A stretch of 36,159 bases of DNA from Cryobacterium sp. (lineage in GTDB: Bacteria > Actinomycetota > Actinomycetes > Actinomycetales > Microbacteriaceae), in NCBI RefSeq assembly GCF_025463825.1, contig NZ_JAODBG010000097.1, positions 1 to 36,159 on the forward strand. The letters are read 5' to 3'. The notes under the pieces are model-generated. The model searched no databases. It was not told the origin of the DNA and saw nothing but the letters and a program-made list of their open reading frames with translations. Numbering within the stretch: the first letter of the stretch is position 1; every line of letters begins with the position of its first letter. The position numbers were made by a program, and so were the translations under genes. Positions 7,966 through 16,396 of this stretch are shown here, one piece after another.

Positions 7966-8295
7966 TTGGTCACCCGGCCTTCACCCGCCCGCGCCACCCC
8001 GGTCGACGTCGCCGCTTTCCGCCGGATCCTGAAGAGACAACTCCGGGAACGGGAAGCACTGATCGGCGAACTGGATCCGCGCGCGGCACCGCACCTGGAC
8101 GTCGTGGCCTGGTCCACCACGCAGTCCAGCAGACGGGTCATCGCCCAGATCACGCGGGCCTTGGCCCGCATCGGCACGGGAACCTTCGGTACCGGCACCG
8201 GATGTTTCGAGCCGATCGCGACGGAACGCCTGGCCGTCGTACCGCACGCCGAATTGTGTGTGTCCTGCCAGGGCCGCGCAGAACAGGCACCATGA
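7966..8295 (+). CDS. DksA/TraR-type zinc-finger protein with incomplete cysteine set
   Basis: 109 residues from TTG 7966, chosen because AGGAG lies 7 bases upstream; an in-frame ATG at 7927 overlaps the terminator hairpin. A helical N-terminal half (FRRILKRQLREREALIGEL) leads to the C-terminal finger pattern FGxxxxCFEPIATERL and ELCVSCQ. DksA/TraR fingers use two CxxC pairs; here the first cysteine is glycine (G77) while C80, C98 and C101 remain, so zinc binding may be weak or lost. Family members bind RNA polymerase through the secondary channel or act as general stress proteins. Actinobacterial relatives are often poorly characterised. Expression may be controlled by the terminator just upstream. 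Confidence 0.65.
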   Translation: MVTRPSPARATPVDVAAFRRILKRQLREREALIGELDPRAAPHLDVVAWSTTQSSRRVIAQITRALARIGTGTFGTGTGCFEPIATERLAVVPHAELCVSCQGRAEQAP

Positions 8296-8731
8296 CAGCT
8301 GCGGCGCGGGCGCGGGCGCGCCCATGAGCACGCCAGACGCGGCCCGATTGCTTCGCGCCGCACCCGGTGAGCCACCGACGGCCGCGGTGCTGACAGCGGA
8401 CGGCACCGCGGCCGCGTCGCGACGTGCTCACCTTCGTGGTCGCCACCGGATGCGACGACCCGGCACTTCTTGCCCGTCGCATTCGGTGCCGTGCTGGTCA
8501 ACGTCCCGTGACGGACGCGTCCAGCGCCGTGCACTGGCAGGACCTGGCGCGGCACCTCTTCAAAGCCTCAGCACCGACACCTACCTGTGACACCACAAAT
8601 TTCGGGAGCCGGGCCGGCCTCTCCGTTCGGTGCATGCCGATGGCCGGCTACGGCAATAGGGTTAAACGAGGTCCGCCCCGCTGCACTGCGGGACTAGCGG
8701 GCAATCTGTAGTCCGGCGTCGAGGAGAAATC
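8296..8731 (+). other. 436-bp stretch without a convincing intact gene
   Basis: Coding-like codon pattern jumps between frames: ATG 8324 gives MSTPDAARLLRAAPGEPPTA, another frame gives DVLTFVVATGCDD from about 8421, and a third gives RHFLPVAFGAVLVNVP ending at about 8510. This looks like a small decayed gene of unknown family, but it is not strong enough for a gene call. A GC-only low-complexity patch lies at 8303-8322. The last 100 bases should hold the pgi promoter; I see no clear -35/-10 pair. Confidence 0.4.
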
Positions 8732-10459
8732 ATGACCGAATCTGCCCCCGTTGATCCCACGTCGACTGACGCGTGGAAGCAGCTTGCCAGCATCGCCGAC
8801 GGCTTCACGCCAGATCTGCGCGGTTGGTTCGCCGCCGACCCCGACCGAGCCGATCGCTACACCTATCAAGCCGCCGACCTCACCTTCGACCTGTCGAAGA
8901 ACCTCCTGACCGAGGAGATCCTCACCCAGCTCCTGCAGCTGGCGAAGGATGTGGACGTGTCGGGCCGATTCGATGCGATGATCGCCGGCGAGCACATCAA
9001 CGTGACCGAAGACCGAGCGGTTCTCCACACGGCACTGCGCCGCCCCAAAGACGGCGCCGGCCTTGTGCCGCCGACCGGTTTCGTCGTCGACGGTCAGGAC
9101 GTCGACGCCGACGTGCACGCCACCCTGGACAAGGTGTACGCCTTCGCCGAGAAGGTGCGCTCCGGCGCGTGGACCGGCGTCACCGGCAAGCCGATCAAGA
9201 CCGTCGTCAACATCGGGATCGGCGGTTCCGACCTCGGCCCCGTCATGGTCTACGAGGCGCTGAAGCCCTACGTGCAGGCCGGCCTCGAGTGCCGCTTCGT
9301 CTCCAACATCGACCCGAACGACGTCTACGAGAAGACGGCGGGCCTCGACCCGGAAACCACCCTGTTCATCGTCGCATCCAAGACATTCGGCACCCTGGAG
9401 ACCCTCACCAACGCGCGGCTGGCCCGCGAGTGGCTGTGGAACCAGCTCCTCACCGCCGGTGCCATCGACGGAACCGACATCGCCCGCGCTGACGCGGTCG
9501 CCAAACACTTCGTCGCCGTGTCGACCGCCCTCGACAAGGTCGCGGCGTTCGGCATCGACCCCGAGAACGCGTTCGGGTTCTGGGACTGGGTGGGCGGCCG
9601 GTACTCGATCGATTCCGCGATCGGCACCTCCGTGGTCATCGCCATCGGCCCCGACAACTGGCGGGAGTTCCTCGCCGGCTTCCACGCCCTCGACGAGCAC
9701 ATGCGCACCGCGCCGCTCGAGCAGAACGTGCCCGTGCTGATGGGTCTCCTGAACGTCTGGTACTCCAACTTCCTCAAGGCGCAAAGTCACGCGGTGCTTC
9801 CGTACGCCCAGTACCTGCACCGTTTCCCGGCCTACCTGCAGCAGCTCACGATGGAGTCGAACGGCAAGAGCGTGCGATGGGACGGCACCCCCGTCACGAC
9901 CGACACCGGCGAGGTGTTCTGGGGCGAACCGGGCACCAACGGGCAGCACGCCTTCTACCAGCTCATTCACCAGGGCACCCGTCTGGTCCCGGCGGACTTC
10001 ATCGCGGTCGCGAACCCCGCCCACCCGTTGAAGGATGAGACCGGGGACGGCGCCGCCGTCGAGCCCGGCCAGGACGTGCACGCTCTGTTCATGGCGAACT
10101 TCTTCGCCCAGACCAAGGCTCTCGCGTTCGGGAAGACGGCCGACGAGGTGCGCGCCGAAGGCACCAAGGAGTCCGTCGTACCGGCCCGCGCGTTCGCCGG
10201 GAACCGGCCGACGACGTCGATCCTCGCGCCGTCCCTCACGCCCAGCGTGGTCGGCCAGCTGATTGCCCTCTACGAGCACATTGTCTTCGTCGAAGGCACC
10301 ATCTGGGGCATCGACTCGTTCGATCAGTGGGGAGTCGAATTGGGCAAGCAGTTGGCGCTGCAGATCACTCCTGCCGTCGACGGCGACGCCGACGCTCTGC
10401 AGTCCCAGGACTCGTCGACCAAGGCGTTGATCGCCAAGTACCTCGAACTGCGCGGCTAA
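8732..10459 (+). CDS. pgi: Glucose-6-phosphate isomerase
   Basis: 575 residues, close to the usual 550 of the long bacterial form. It interconverts glucose 6-phosphate and fructose 6-phosphate in glycolysis and gluconeogenesis, in the cytoplasm. Diagnostic segments are [21 protein letters not shown] (substrate phosphate loop, about 157-177), [35 protein letters not shown] (signature 1), [22 protein letters not shown] with the catalytic Glu and His, and [12 protein letters not shown] (signature 2). The ATG at 8732 follows GAGGAGAAATC. It stands alone, is convergent with an SDR gene, and ends in a strong hairpin. Codon use is typical of the window and nothing suggests transfer. Confidence 0.98.
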   Translation: MTESAPVDPTSTDAWKQLASIADGFTPDLRGWFAADPDRADRYTYQAADLTFDLSKNLLTEEILTQLLQLAKDVDVSGRFDAMIAGEHINVTEDRAVLHTALRRPKDGAGLVPPTGFVVDGQDVDADVHATLDKVYAFAEKVRSGAWTGVTGKPIKTVVNIGIGGSDLGPVMVYEALKPYVQAGLECRFVSNIDPNDVYEKTAGLDPETTLFIVASKTFGTLETLTNARLAREWLWNQLLTAGAIDGTDIARADAVAKHFVAVSTALDKVAAFGIDPENAFGFWDWVGGRYSIDSAIGTSVVIAIGPDNWREFLAGFHALDEHMRTAPLEQNVPVLMGLLNVWYSNFLKAQSHAVLPYAQYLHRFPAYLQQLTMESNGKSVRWDGTPVTTDTGEVFWGEPGTNGQHAFYQLIHQGTRLVPADFIAVANPAHPLKDETGDGAAVEPGQDVHALFMANFFAQTKALAFGKTADEVRAEGTKESVVPARAFAGNRPTTSILAPSLTPSVVGQLIALYEHIVFVEGTIWGIDSFDQWGVELGKQLALQITPAVDGDADALQSQDSSTKALIAKYLELRG

Positions 10460-10473
10460 CAACAGGCGGCGGA

Positions 10474-10509
10474 TGCCAGTCGTGCCGGCCGTTGCCGGCA
10501 CGACTGGCA
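10474..10509. terminator. Bidirectional hairpin between pgi and the SDR gene
   Basis: A perfect 16-bp inverted repeat, TGCCAGTCGTGCCGGC and its complement, with loop CGTT. It lies 15 bases after pgi and 44 bases after the convergent SDR gene, so it can end both transcripts although no T tract is present. Confidence 0.65.
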
Positions 10510-10552
10510 GCCCTGCGAAGGCGGCATCGCCTCCTGGGCGCTGCCGGTCGGC

Positions 10553-11389
10553 TCAGGCGTCGTAGTTGAGAGAGGCCGACAGGTCGCGGTGGGCGTCGAT
10601 CTGGCCCTGGATGACGGTGAGGTTCTGCCCGACACCGCTCATGACGTCGGCGCCGGCAAGGAACCGCAATGGCAGCTCGGGGGAGTCGGAGAGCGTGACG
10701 AGCGCCTGGGCAAGCTTCTTCGGGTCGCCGCCCTGCTGGCCGTTCATGCTCGACCACGCCGCGATCGTGTCGGTGGTGCGCTTGGTGTAGTCCGCGATGT
10801 CGAGTTCCGGCCAGATCGTCGACGAGCCCTCGACGAGCAGTTCGGTGCGGAAAAAGCCCGGTTCCACGGCCATGGTGCGGATACCGTAGGGTTCCAGGTC
10901 GAACCGGAGCGACTCCATCCACCCCTCGAGCGCGAACTTCGATGCGGCATATGCCGCGACGAATTCCTGACCCATCAGGCCGGCTGCCGAGGTGATGGTG
11001 ATCACCTGGCCGAAGCGCTGCTCGCGCATGACCGGCAGGATGGCGCGGGTGACGTTGAGGGGACCGAAGAAGTTCGTCTCCATCTGCGCCCGCAGCTGCT
11101 GCTCGCTGATGTTCTCGAAATAGCCGGCGTAGAAGCTGCCGGCGTTGTTCACGAGCACGTTAATGCGACCGAAGCGCTCGACCGCAGCCGCGGTGGCGGC
11201 CACGGCGGCAGACGCGTCGGTGATATCGAGCGACAACGGGAGGAGGTTGTCGTGCTCGCCGAGCGCCGCCGTGACCTTGGCGGCATCGCGTGCGGTGGCG
11301 ACGACTGAATGGCCGGCGGCGAGGGCCGCCTTGGCGATGTCGACGCCCATACCGCGGGCGGAACCGGTGACAAACCATACGTTGCTCAT
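10553..11389 (-). CDS. Short-chain dehydrogenase/reductase
   Basis: 278 residues from ATG 11389. Classical SDR features: nucleotide-binding TGSARGMG (8-15), NNAG (81-84), S134 in ITITSAAG, and the catalytic pair Y147/K151 in YAASK, followed by VEPGFFRTEL. The FRTEL and SARGMG variants match the large actinobacterial group of about 280-residue SDRs found beside MmyB-type regulators. An NAD(P)-dependent alcohol/ketone oxidoreduction is expected but the substrate is unknown. It is transcribed divergently from the MmyB-type regulator gene at 11539, which probably controls it. Confidence 0.92.
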   Translation of the reverse strand: MSNVWFVTGSARGMGVDIAKAALAAGHSVVATARDAAKVTAALGEHDNLLPLSLDITDASAAVAATAAAVERFGRINVLVNNAGSFYAGYFENISEQQLRAQMETNFFGPLNVTRAILPVMREQRFGQVITITSAAGLMGQEFVAAYAASKFALEGWMESLRFDLEPYGIRTMAVEPGFFRTELLVEGSSTIWPELDIADYTKRTTDTIAAWSSMNGQQGGDPKKLAQALVTLSDSPELPLRFLAGADVMSGVGQNLTVIQGQIDAHRDLSASLNYDA

Positions 11390-11481
11390 TGATGATGCCT
11401 TTCTCAAAGTTCTCTGCCGCCGAAGCGGGGCGGCTGATGTTCGAGTCAATCCGGTTGCCCGATATTTAGCGCGGCCCTACC

Positions 11482-11506
11482 GAGAGGTGCCTTGAGAGGG
11501 ACCCTT
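11482..11506. promoter_or_regulatory. Tandem repeat in the SDR/regulator intergenic region
   Basis: GAGAGGTGCCTT (11482-11493) is followed directly by GAGAGGGACCCTT (11494-11506), two imperfect copies in the same direction lying 33 bases before the regulator start. This is a candidate operator for the MmyB-type protein. The core AGGGACC also occurs in the intergenic region of the second SDR/MmyB pair (32532-32538). Confidence 0.4.
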
Positions 11507-11538
11507 TAGCACTCGTGATGCGGCGTAGGTTCTACTCC

Positions 11539-12417
11539 ATGGACAACCACGACGACCTTCGCGAGTTTCTCGTGTCGCGCCGGGCGAAGCTGACCCCGCA
11601 GGAGGCGGGCCTGCCGGACTTCGGCGGCCGTCGCCGCGTGCCGGGGCTGCGTCGTGAAGAAGTCGCGCTGGTCGCGGGGATGAGCGCGGAGTATTACAAG
11701 CGCATCGAACGGGGCAACGCCAGCGGCGTATCCGAGGCGGTCATCGACGGCATCAGCCGGGCGTTGCATTTGGATGACGCCGAACACTCCCACCTGTACG
11801 ACCTGGTGCGCGCTGCGAACGCCGGCGTCCACCCGCAGCGGGGGCGTCCGTCCCGCAAGGTTCAACTGACCCCCAGCATGCAGCAGACCATCGACGCCAT
11901 GTCGACCGTGCCGGTGTTCGTCCAGAACGGCCGCCTCGATGCTGTCGCCACCAACCGGCTCGGCCATGCCCTGTTCTCCGTGATGTTCGAGGATGCCCAC
12001 CCGCCGGTGAACGCCGCCCGCTTCGTGTTCCTGGACCCGAAAGCACAGGTGTTCTACCGAGACTGGGAGGCCAACGCCCGGCAGATCGTCGCCATTCTCC
12101 GCGCCGAAGCCGGCCGATCACCCTACGACCGTCTACTGAGCGACCTCGTCGGCGAGCTGTCCACGCGAAGCGACCTGTTCCGCACCCTCTGGGGATCCCA
12201 CGATGTCCGCGAGCACCGTACTGGCATCAAGCGCGTGCACCATCCCGTCGTCGGAAACCTGGACCTGACGTTCCAGGGGATGGATCTCTCCAGCGACCGT
12301 GGGCTGCAGATGCTCGTCTTCACCGCCGAGCCCGGATCCCCCTCGCACGATGGACTGCAGCTGCTGTCGAATCTGGCGAACACGGGCGCCGCGGCCCACG
12401 CCGCCGCCGAATCCTGA
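11539..12417 (+). CDS. MmyB-type helix-turn-helix regulator
   Basis: 292 residues. The XRE-like helix-turn-helix lies at about 10-85, with the family hallmark GGRRRVPGLRREEVALVAGMS and YYKRIERGNASG. Residues 110-285 match the MmyB-type ligand-binding region (PVFVQNGRLDAVATNRLGHAL, WEANARQIVAILRAEAGR, LSDLVGELSTRSDLFRTLW), a PAS-like domain thought to bind small hydrophobic ligands. Genes of this family very often sit divergent from an SDR gene, as here, and likely repress it until a ligand binds. The start at 11539 is preferred over 11515 because homologues begin just before the DLREFL helix. Confidence 0.92.
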   Translation: MDNHDDLREFLVSRRAKLTPQEAGLPDFGGRRRVPGLRREEVALVAGMSAEYYKRIERGNASGVSEAVIDGISRALHLDDAEHSHLYDLVRAANAGVHPQRGRPSRKVQLTPSMQQTIDAMSTVPVFVQNGRLDAVATNRLGHALFSVMFEDAHPPVNAARFVFLDPKAQVFYRDWEANARQIVAILRAEAGRSPYDRLLSDLVGELSTRSDLFRTLWGSHDVREHRTGIKRVHHPVVGNLDLTFQGMDLSSDRGLQMLVFTAEPGSPSHDGLQLLSNLANTGAAAHAAAES

Positions 12418-12434
12418 CCGGGCAGCTTCGGCAC

Positions 12435-12860
12435 TCACCGCCTGGGCCCCCGCGGCCACCACCCAGACACGTTGCGTCGGTACTCGAGGTGCTGCTCGCC
12501 GTAGATGCGGGTGAGGGTCGGCTCCTCGTAACCCTTCACAAAAGCGAAGACCGCCGCGAAGGCAATCCCGGCGTAGAGCACGAGCAACCAGCTCCCGAAC
12601 AGCAGTGCCTGGCCGAGAATAATGGCGAGCACGGCAAGGTACAAAATTGTACACCCCCGTCACAACGAGGGTCTCGGTGGGAGCGATCGGTGCGGGCGTG
12701 CCGCGGTGCAGCGCGAAAAGGGCGAAGGCGTGCAGGAGGAAACTCACCCCGAGGGCGATCATCAGGCCGGCCAGCGGCACGACGACCCATGCCGCACCGG
12801 CCCAGGCGAACTCCCGCCAGCCGGTGATGAGCCAGGGGATGACGCCCGCGACGATGCCAT
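12435..12860 (-). pseudogene. Isoprenylcysteine methyltransferase-like membrane protein, broken
   Basis: Two frames together give one protein: GVIPWLITGWREFAWAG, GLMIALGVSFLLHAFALF and TLVVTGVYNF in one frame, then YLAVLAIILGQALLFGSW, YEEPTLTRIYGEQHLEYR and VSGWWPR in the next, ending at 12435. This is the small ICMT-like family, integral membrane methyltransferases whose conserved segment reads VRNPMY. That segment is missing exactly at the frame change, at a GTAC (12639-12642); a 14-bp deletion between two GTAC copies would explain both the loss and the frameshift. The N-terminus is also unclear, because a stop lies just upstream of GIVAGVIPW with no start codon between. Not functional. Confidence 0.7.
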
Positions 12861-12954
12861 GGAGTCAGGCTAGCCAGGTGCTTCGGTCCGGGGGCGCCGC
12901 TTCGAGCAGGGACGGCCCCGGCCGGGGTCGCCCTATCGGGGTAAGACTGGAGGC

Positions 12955-13779
12955 GTGCAGACCTTCCTTCCGTTTCCCGATTTTGCCGAGAGCGCGAGCG
13001 TCCTGGATCCTGCGCGGCTGGGCAAGCAACGCGTCGAGGCGCTGCAGGTGCTCCGAGCGATTGTGCTGCCGTCCTACGGTTGGCAGAGCCACCCCGCCAT
13101 GCAGATGTGGCGCGGGTACGTGCCCGCCCTGACCCGGTACGCGCTGGACATGGTGGATGAATGGACCGGTCGTGGCCACGCCGACACTACCCGGCCCCTG
13201 ATATCCGAGTTCGCGCCGGAGGCGGCAGCCGGAGGACCGGTGGCGCTGCCCTCCTGGCTCGGCGATGAGGCGTTGCACCTGAGCCACCGCTCCAACCTGG
13301 TGCGGAAGGCACCCGAGTTCTACGCGCCACTGTTCCCCGGGGTGCCGGATGACCTGCCGTACGTCTGGCCGGGTCCCGACCCGATAGCGTCCGGGGATGC
13401 TGTCAGTTCTGCAGCGGCATCCGGTGCGCCACTTGCCCCACTGTGGATCCTTCGGCCCCGCAACAGTAGCGAGTTCGACGAGTGGATGGCGACCAGCACT
13501 GTCGCCATTCGGGAGCTGTCCCCGCGTGGCAGGCGCAACCCGAAGTGGCAGAAGCAGCTGGAAGCCTTCGCGGCTCTCGAACCCGGTACCCGGATCGCGG
13601 TGCTGACGGTGGATGGTGGCAGCCTGATTCGCGGCACCGTCACCGGGTCAGTCGTGACCTCGGAGGACAACGGCGAGCTGGCGCTGCGGCTGCCGGCCGA
13701 ATTCCACGGTGAGCTGTCCCGCCAGGCCTTTGCGTATCCGGCGCTGCTCCAAGACCCGAGGACAGTGTTCCCAGTCTGA
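12955..13779 (+). CDS. MSMEG_6728-like protein (pyrimidine dimer DNA glycosylase fold)
   Basis: 274 residues from a GTG at 12955. The first 145 residues match the Pyr_excise/endonuclease V-like family: MQTFLPFPDFAESASVLDP, RLGKQRVEALQVLRAI, GWQSHPAMQMWRGY and HLSHRSNLVRKAPEFYAPLF. In phage T4 this fold excises the base of cyclobutane dimers using its N-terminal amine; the N-terminal TFLPFPDF stretch fits, but activity of the actinobacterial branch is not established. After an Ala/Ser linker a second part of about 110 residues (WILRPRNSSEFDEWMATS, RIAVLTVDGGSLIRGTVTG) is unusual; its identity is unknown. Ribosome site CTGGAGG is close to the start. It is a monocistronic gene. Confidence 0.75.
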   Translation: MQTFLPFPDFAESASVLDPARLGKQRVEALQVLRAIVLPSYGWQSHPAMQMWRGYVPALTRYALDMVDEWTGRGHADTTRPLISEFAPEAAAGGPVALPSWLGDEALHLSHRSNLVRKAPEFYAPLFPGVPDDLPYVWPGPDPIASGDAVSSAAASGAPLAPLWILRPRNSSEFDEWMATSTVAIRELSPRGRRNPKWQKQLEAFAALEPGTRIAVLTVDGGSLIRGTVTGSVVTSEDNGELALRLPAEFHGELSRQAFAYPALLQDPRTVFPV

Positions 13780-13837
13780 CCCGAGGGCCGATGCGCTGCC
13801 GTTTCCCGGGGCCCGCCGGCCGGGTGCCGTCGAAACG

Positions 13838-13867
13838 TTAACACGACCCGCACGCTGGCGTCATATA
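13838..13867 (+). promoter_or_regulatory. Candidate promoter of the importer operon
   Basis: TTAACA (13838-13843) and CATATA (13862-13867) are spaced 18 bp in an unusually AT-rich patch, about 100 bases before the ATPase start. The inverted repeat at 13890 lies just downstream, well placed for repression. Confidence 0.4.
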
Positions 13868-13889
13868 TCCGAAACAGGCCGTTTTTAGT

Positions 13890-13909
13890 GTTGAACTAAT
13901 CGATTCAAC
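13890..13909. promoter_or_regulatory. Candidate operator 1: GTTGAACTAATCGATTCAAC
   Basis: Half-sites GTTGAA and TTCAAC form a perfect inverted repeat with an 8-bp centre. It matches 14 of 20 positions with the repeat at 20685-20704, which precedes the second LLM gene. The TetR regulator encoded at 20037 is the likeliest binder. Confidence 0.6.
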
Positions 13910-13969
13910 CGCGCTGGAGTAGGGGCGTCGGGTCTGGATGGAGCACCCTCACTGAAACGGAGTCGCCTG

Positions 13970-14800
13970 ATGTCCTCTACTGCAACGCTCACTCCGATGG
14001 AGACAAAACCGGCGGAGCACGCAACCCGGACCGCCGTGTCAGTCAATCGCGCGGACAAGATCTTCACCCTCAGCCGCGGCAAGAAATTGCAGGCCCTCGC
14101 CGAGGTTGACCTGGAGGTGCGTGAAGGAGAATTCGTCGCGATCATCGGCCCGTCGGGCTGCGGTAAGTCCACCGTGCTGCGTCTCGCGGCCGGGCTGGAC
14201 CGGCCGACCAACGGCACCGTCGAAATTTTCGGCGCCGCACCGCACGAGCTGGCCACGCAGCACCGCCTGGGGGTGGCCTTCCAGGAGCACGCGCTGCTGC
14301 CCTGGGCATCCGTGCGCTCGAACATCGCCCTGCCGTACAAGGTGGCCGGGCGCAAGGTCGACGACGCTCGCGTGGACGGGCTCATCGAACTCGTCGGCCT
14401 GAAGGGATTCGAGAAGGCTCGCCCGAAGCAGCTCTCCGGCGGCATGCGCCAGCGCGTATCAATCGCCAGGGCCCTCGCCCTCAGCCCCGACCTGTTGCTT
14501 CTCGACGAACCTTTCGGTGCGCTGGATGCGGTGACCCGACGCCGGATGAATGCCGAACTCGCCCGGATCTGGGGCGAGGAAAAGATCACCACCATCCTTG
14601 TCACCCATGACGTGGACGAAGCCCTCATCCTCGCCGATCGCGTCGTCGTGATGACCGGGCGGCCGGGCCGGGTGCGCACCATCAAGAACGTTGACTTCCC
14701 CCGCCCGCGCGACGCGGCCACCACCAGGTCACCCGAATTCCACGAGCTCGTCGACGAGCTGACGTCACTTCTCGACGCCAACGACGGCGACGCCGCGTGA
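13970..14800 (+). CDS. ABC importer ATPase, SsuB/TauB type
   Basis: 276 residues, cytoplasmic ATPase of an importer for nitrate/sulfonate/taurine/pyrimidine-type solutes. Walker A GPSGCGKST (60-68), Q-loop FQEHALLPWASV, signature LSGGMRQRVSIARAL, Walker B LLLLDEPFGALD and H-loop ILVTHDVDEALILADRVVVM are all present. The EHALLPW and DEPFGALDAVTRRRM patterns are typical of the SsuB/TauB/NrtD group. GGAG precedes the ATG at 13970. Its stop overlaps the GTG of the first permease gene (GTGA), so the importer genes are translationally coupled. A palindromic operator candidate lies 61 bases upstream. The exact solute cannot be read from the ATPase. Confidence 0.95.
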   Translation: MSSTATLTPMETKPAEHATRTAVSVNRADKIFTLSRGKKLQALAEVDLEVREGEFVAIIGPSGCGKSTVLRLAAGLDRPTNGTVEIFGAAPHELATQHRLGVAFQEHALLPWASVRSNIALPYKVAGRKVDDARVDGLIELVGLKGFEKARPKQLSGGMRQRVSIARALALSPDLLLLDEPFGALDAVTRRRMNAELARIWGEEKITTILVTHDVDEALILADRVVVMTGRPGRVRTIKNVDFPRPRDAATTRSPEFHELVDELTSLLDANDGDAA

Positions 14801-15555
14801 ATACGCCCACCCGGACGTCGGTCAAGGTCGCTTACTCACTCGCCGGCGGCGCCCTGCTCATCCTGGCCGCGCAGCTGATCGGCCAGTTCGGTCTTGCCGG
14901 ACGAGCATGGCCGCCCGTGATGGACGTGGTGTCCTACGTGACGACCCCCGCCGGAGCGAGCCTGTTGTGGCGGAACACGCTCGTCACCTTCTCGTCAGCG
15001 GCCCAGGGCTTCCTCCTGGGTGCGGTCATCGCGGTGCTGGGGGCGGCCCTCGCCCTCGTTGTGCCGATCATCCGCCCGGGGATGGACCGGTTCGCCGCCA
15101 TCCTCCACGCCGTGCCGACGATTGCGCTCGCACCGCTGCTGATCACCACCGTTGGACGTGAAGATGCCCCCGCCGTCATCGCCGCCCTCAGCGTCGGGTT
15201 CGTCATGTTCGTGACCATGGCATCAGGCTTCGCCAACACGAGTAGCGCACACCAGGACCTCTTCACGGTGATCGGCGCGAACCGGACGCGGCGCCTGGCC
15301 CGGCTCGAGCTTCCCCGAGCCGTCCCGGCGTTCTTCGACGGGCTCACCCTGAGCGCGCCTGCCGCCATCCTCGGCGCGACCATCGGTGAGTGGTTCGGCG
15401 CTCCCATGGGCCTCGGACTGGTCATCGTGAGCGCCATGCAGAACTACCAGATGGCGCTGCTCTGGGCGGCCGCGATGGCCGCAACGATCATGTCGCTGCT
15501 GGCGTACCTCGTCTTCATCCAACTACAGCGAGTCGCCATGAGGAGGTTCACATGA
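14797..15555 (+). CDS. ABC importer permease, SsuC type (first of two)
   Basis: 252 residues starting at a GTG overlapping the ATPase stop. Six hydrophobic segments are visible, for example AGGALLILAAQLIGQFGLAG, GFLLGAVIAVLGAALALVV, AILHAVPTIALAPLLITTVG, AVIAALSVGFVMFVTMASGF and MALLWAAAMAATIMSLLAYL. The cytoplasmic loop ending GANRTRRLARLELPRAVPAFFDGL is the EAA-type contact with the ATPase. It belongs to the binding-protein-dependent transport permease family and should pair with the next gene as a heterodimer. Most SsuABC systems have one permease gene used as a homodimer, whereas this one has two. Confidence 0.93.
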   Translation: MNTPTRTSVKVAYSLAGGALLILAAQLIGQFGLAGRAWPPVMDVVSYVTTPAGASLLWRNTLVTFSSAAQGFLLGAVIAVLGAALALVVPIIRPGMDRFAAILHAVPTIALAPLLITTVGREDAPAVIAALSVGFVMFVTMASGFANTSSAHQDLFTVIGANRTRRLARLELPRAVPAFFDGLTLSAPAAILGATIGEWFGAPMGLGLVIVSAMQNYQMALLWAAAMAATIMSLLAYLVFIQLQRVAMRRFT

Positions 15556-16307
15556 CCCGCGCGCGTTCGATCGGCATGGGCATCGTGCACCTGTGGCCGA
15601 TTGCGCTCCTGCTCCTGAGCTGGGACGCCTGGGTGGTGCTCAACGGCTACACCTCCACCGTGGCGCCACGACCGTGGTTCGTGATCGCGGATGTTTTCAC
15701 CGGGTTCGCCGACTACGTTCCGTCGATCCTGTACACGCTGGGGATGGCACTGGGCGGACTCGTCGGCGGAACCCTGATCGGCTTCGTGGGCGCCGTCCTC
15801 GTCTGGTGGTCCGCCGCCCTCTCCGGCGTTGTGACCCCCGCGGCCCTCATCATCCGCTCGGTGCCGATCACCGCGCTGATTCCGATCATCGCGAGGATCG
15901 TCGGCTACGGCGACCCCGCTGTGCTGGCCTCCACCATGCTCATCTGCTTCTTTCCCGCTTTCGTCTTCACGCTGTCGGGGCTCGCCGCGATTCCGGAAGC
16001 CGGCCGCGACCTGTTCACCGTCCTGGGCGCCAACAAGCTCCAGGTGCTCAGCCGCCTCGGCGTGCTGTACGCGCTCCCAAACCTGATGGTGTCAGTGCGG
16101 ATCACCGCGCCGAGCGCCGTGCTGGCCGCGATGCTCGCCGAATTCCTGATGGGCACCAGCGGGCTCGGGGCTCTCTTCTCCCAGGCGCGCAGCTACATGG
16201 ACATGGAGCGCTCCTGGGGAACCGCCCTCGTGGCCACCGTCGTCTCGGTGCTCGTCTTCGTCGGCGCCCAGCTCATGGAGCGCCGCGTCGAAAGCCGCCT
16301 GACCTGA
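15552..16307 (+). CDS. ABC importer permease, SsuC type (second of two)
   Basis: 251 residues from ATG 15552, overlapping the previous stop (ATGA). Segments GIVHLWPIALLLLSWDAWVV, ILYTLGMALGGLVGGTLIGF, VVTPAALIIRSVPITALIPI, STMLICFFPAFVFTLSG and ALVATVVSVLVFVGAQLM span the membrane. The loop GANKLQVLSRLGVLYALPNLM is the ATPase-contact motif, followed by ITAPSAVLAAMLAEFLMGTSGLGALF, typical of the family. It forms the channel with the preceding permease. A gap of 89 bases, with AAGGAGAACC close to the next start, separates it from the binding-protein gene. Confidence 0.93.
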   Translation: MTRARSIGMGIVHLWPIALLLLSWDAWVVLNGYTSTVAPRPWFVIADVFTGFADYVPSILYTLGMALGGLVGGTLIGFVGAVLVWWSAALSGVVTPAALIIRSVPITALIPIIARIVGYGDPAVLASTMLICFFPAFVFTLSGLAAIPEAGRDLFTVLGANKLQVLSRLGVLYALPNLMVSVRITAPSAVLAAMLAEFLMGTSGLGALFSQARSYMDMERSWGTALVATVVSVLVFVGAQLMERRVESRLT

Positions 16308-16396
16308 TCCATTGACCCGCGCGGTCACCTCCTGAGGCGACCCCGAAAGACTTCCCGCAGACCCCACTCGTTCCACCCAACCCCTCAAGGAGAACC

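Noticed and set aside
8648-10501. 617-codon open frame on the minus strand
   Set aside because: It lies wholly antisense to pgi, is rich in Val, Gly, Asp and Arg as expected of a GC-rich complement, and shows no domain.
13970-16307. Assignment of the importer as taurine or alkanesulfonate transporter
   Set aside because: The ATPase and permeases look alike for several substrates, no sulfonate-specific gene is linked, and a deaminase in the operon argues for a nitrogen compound.
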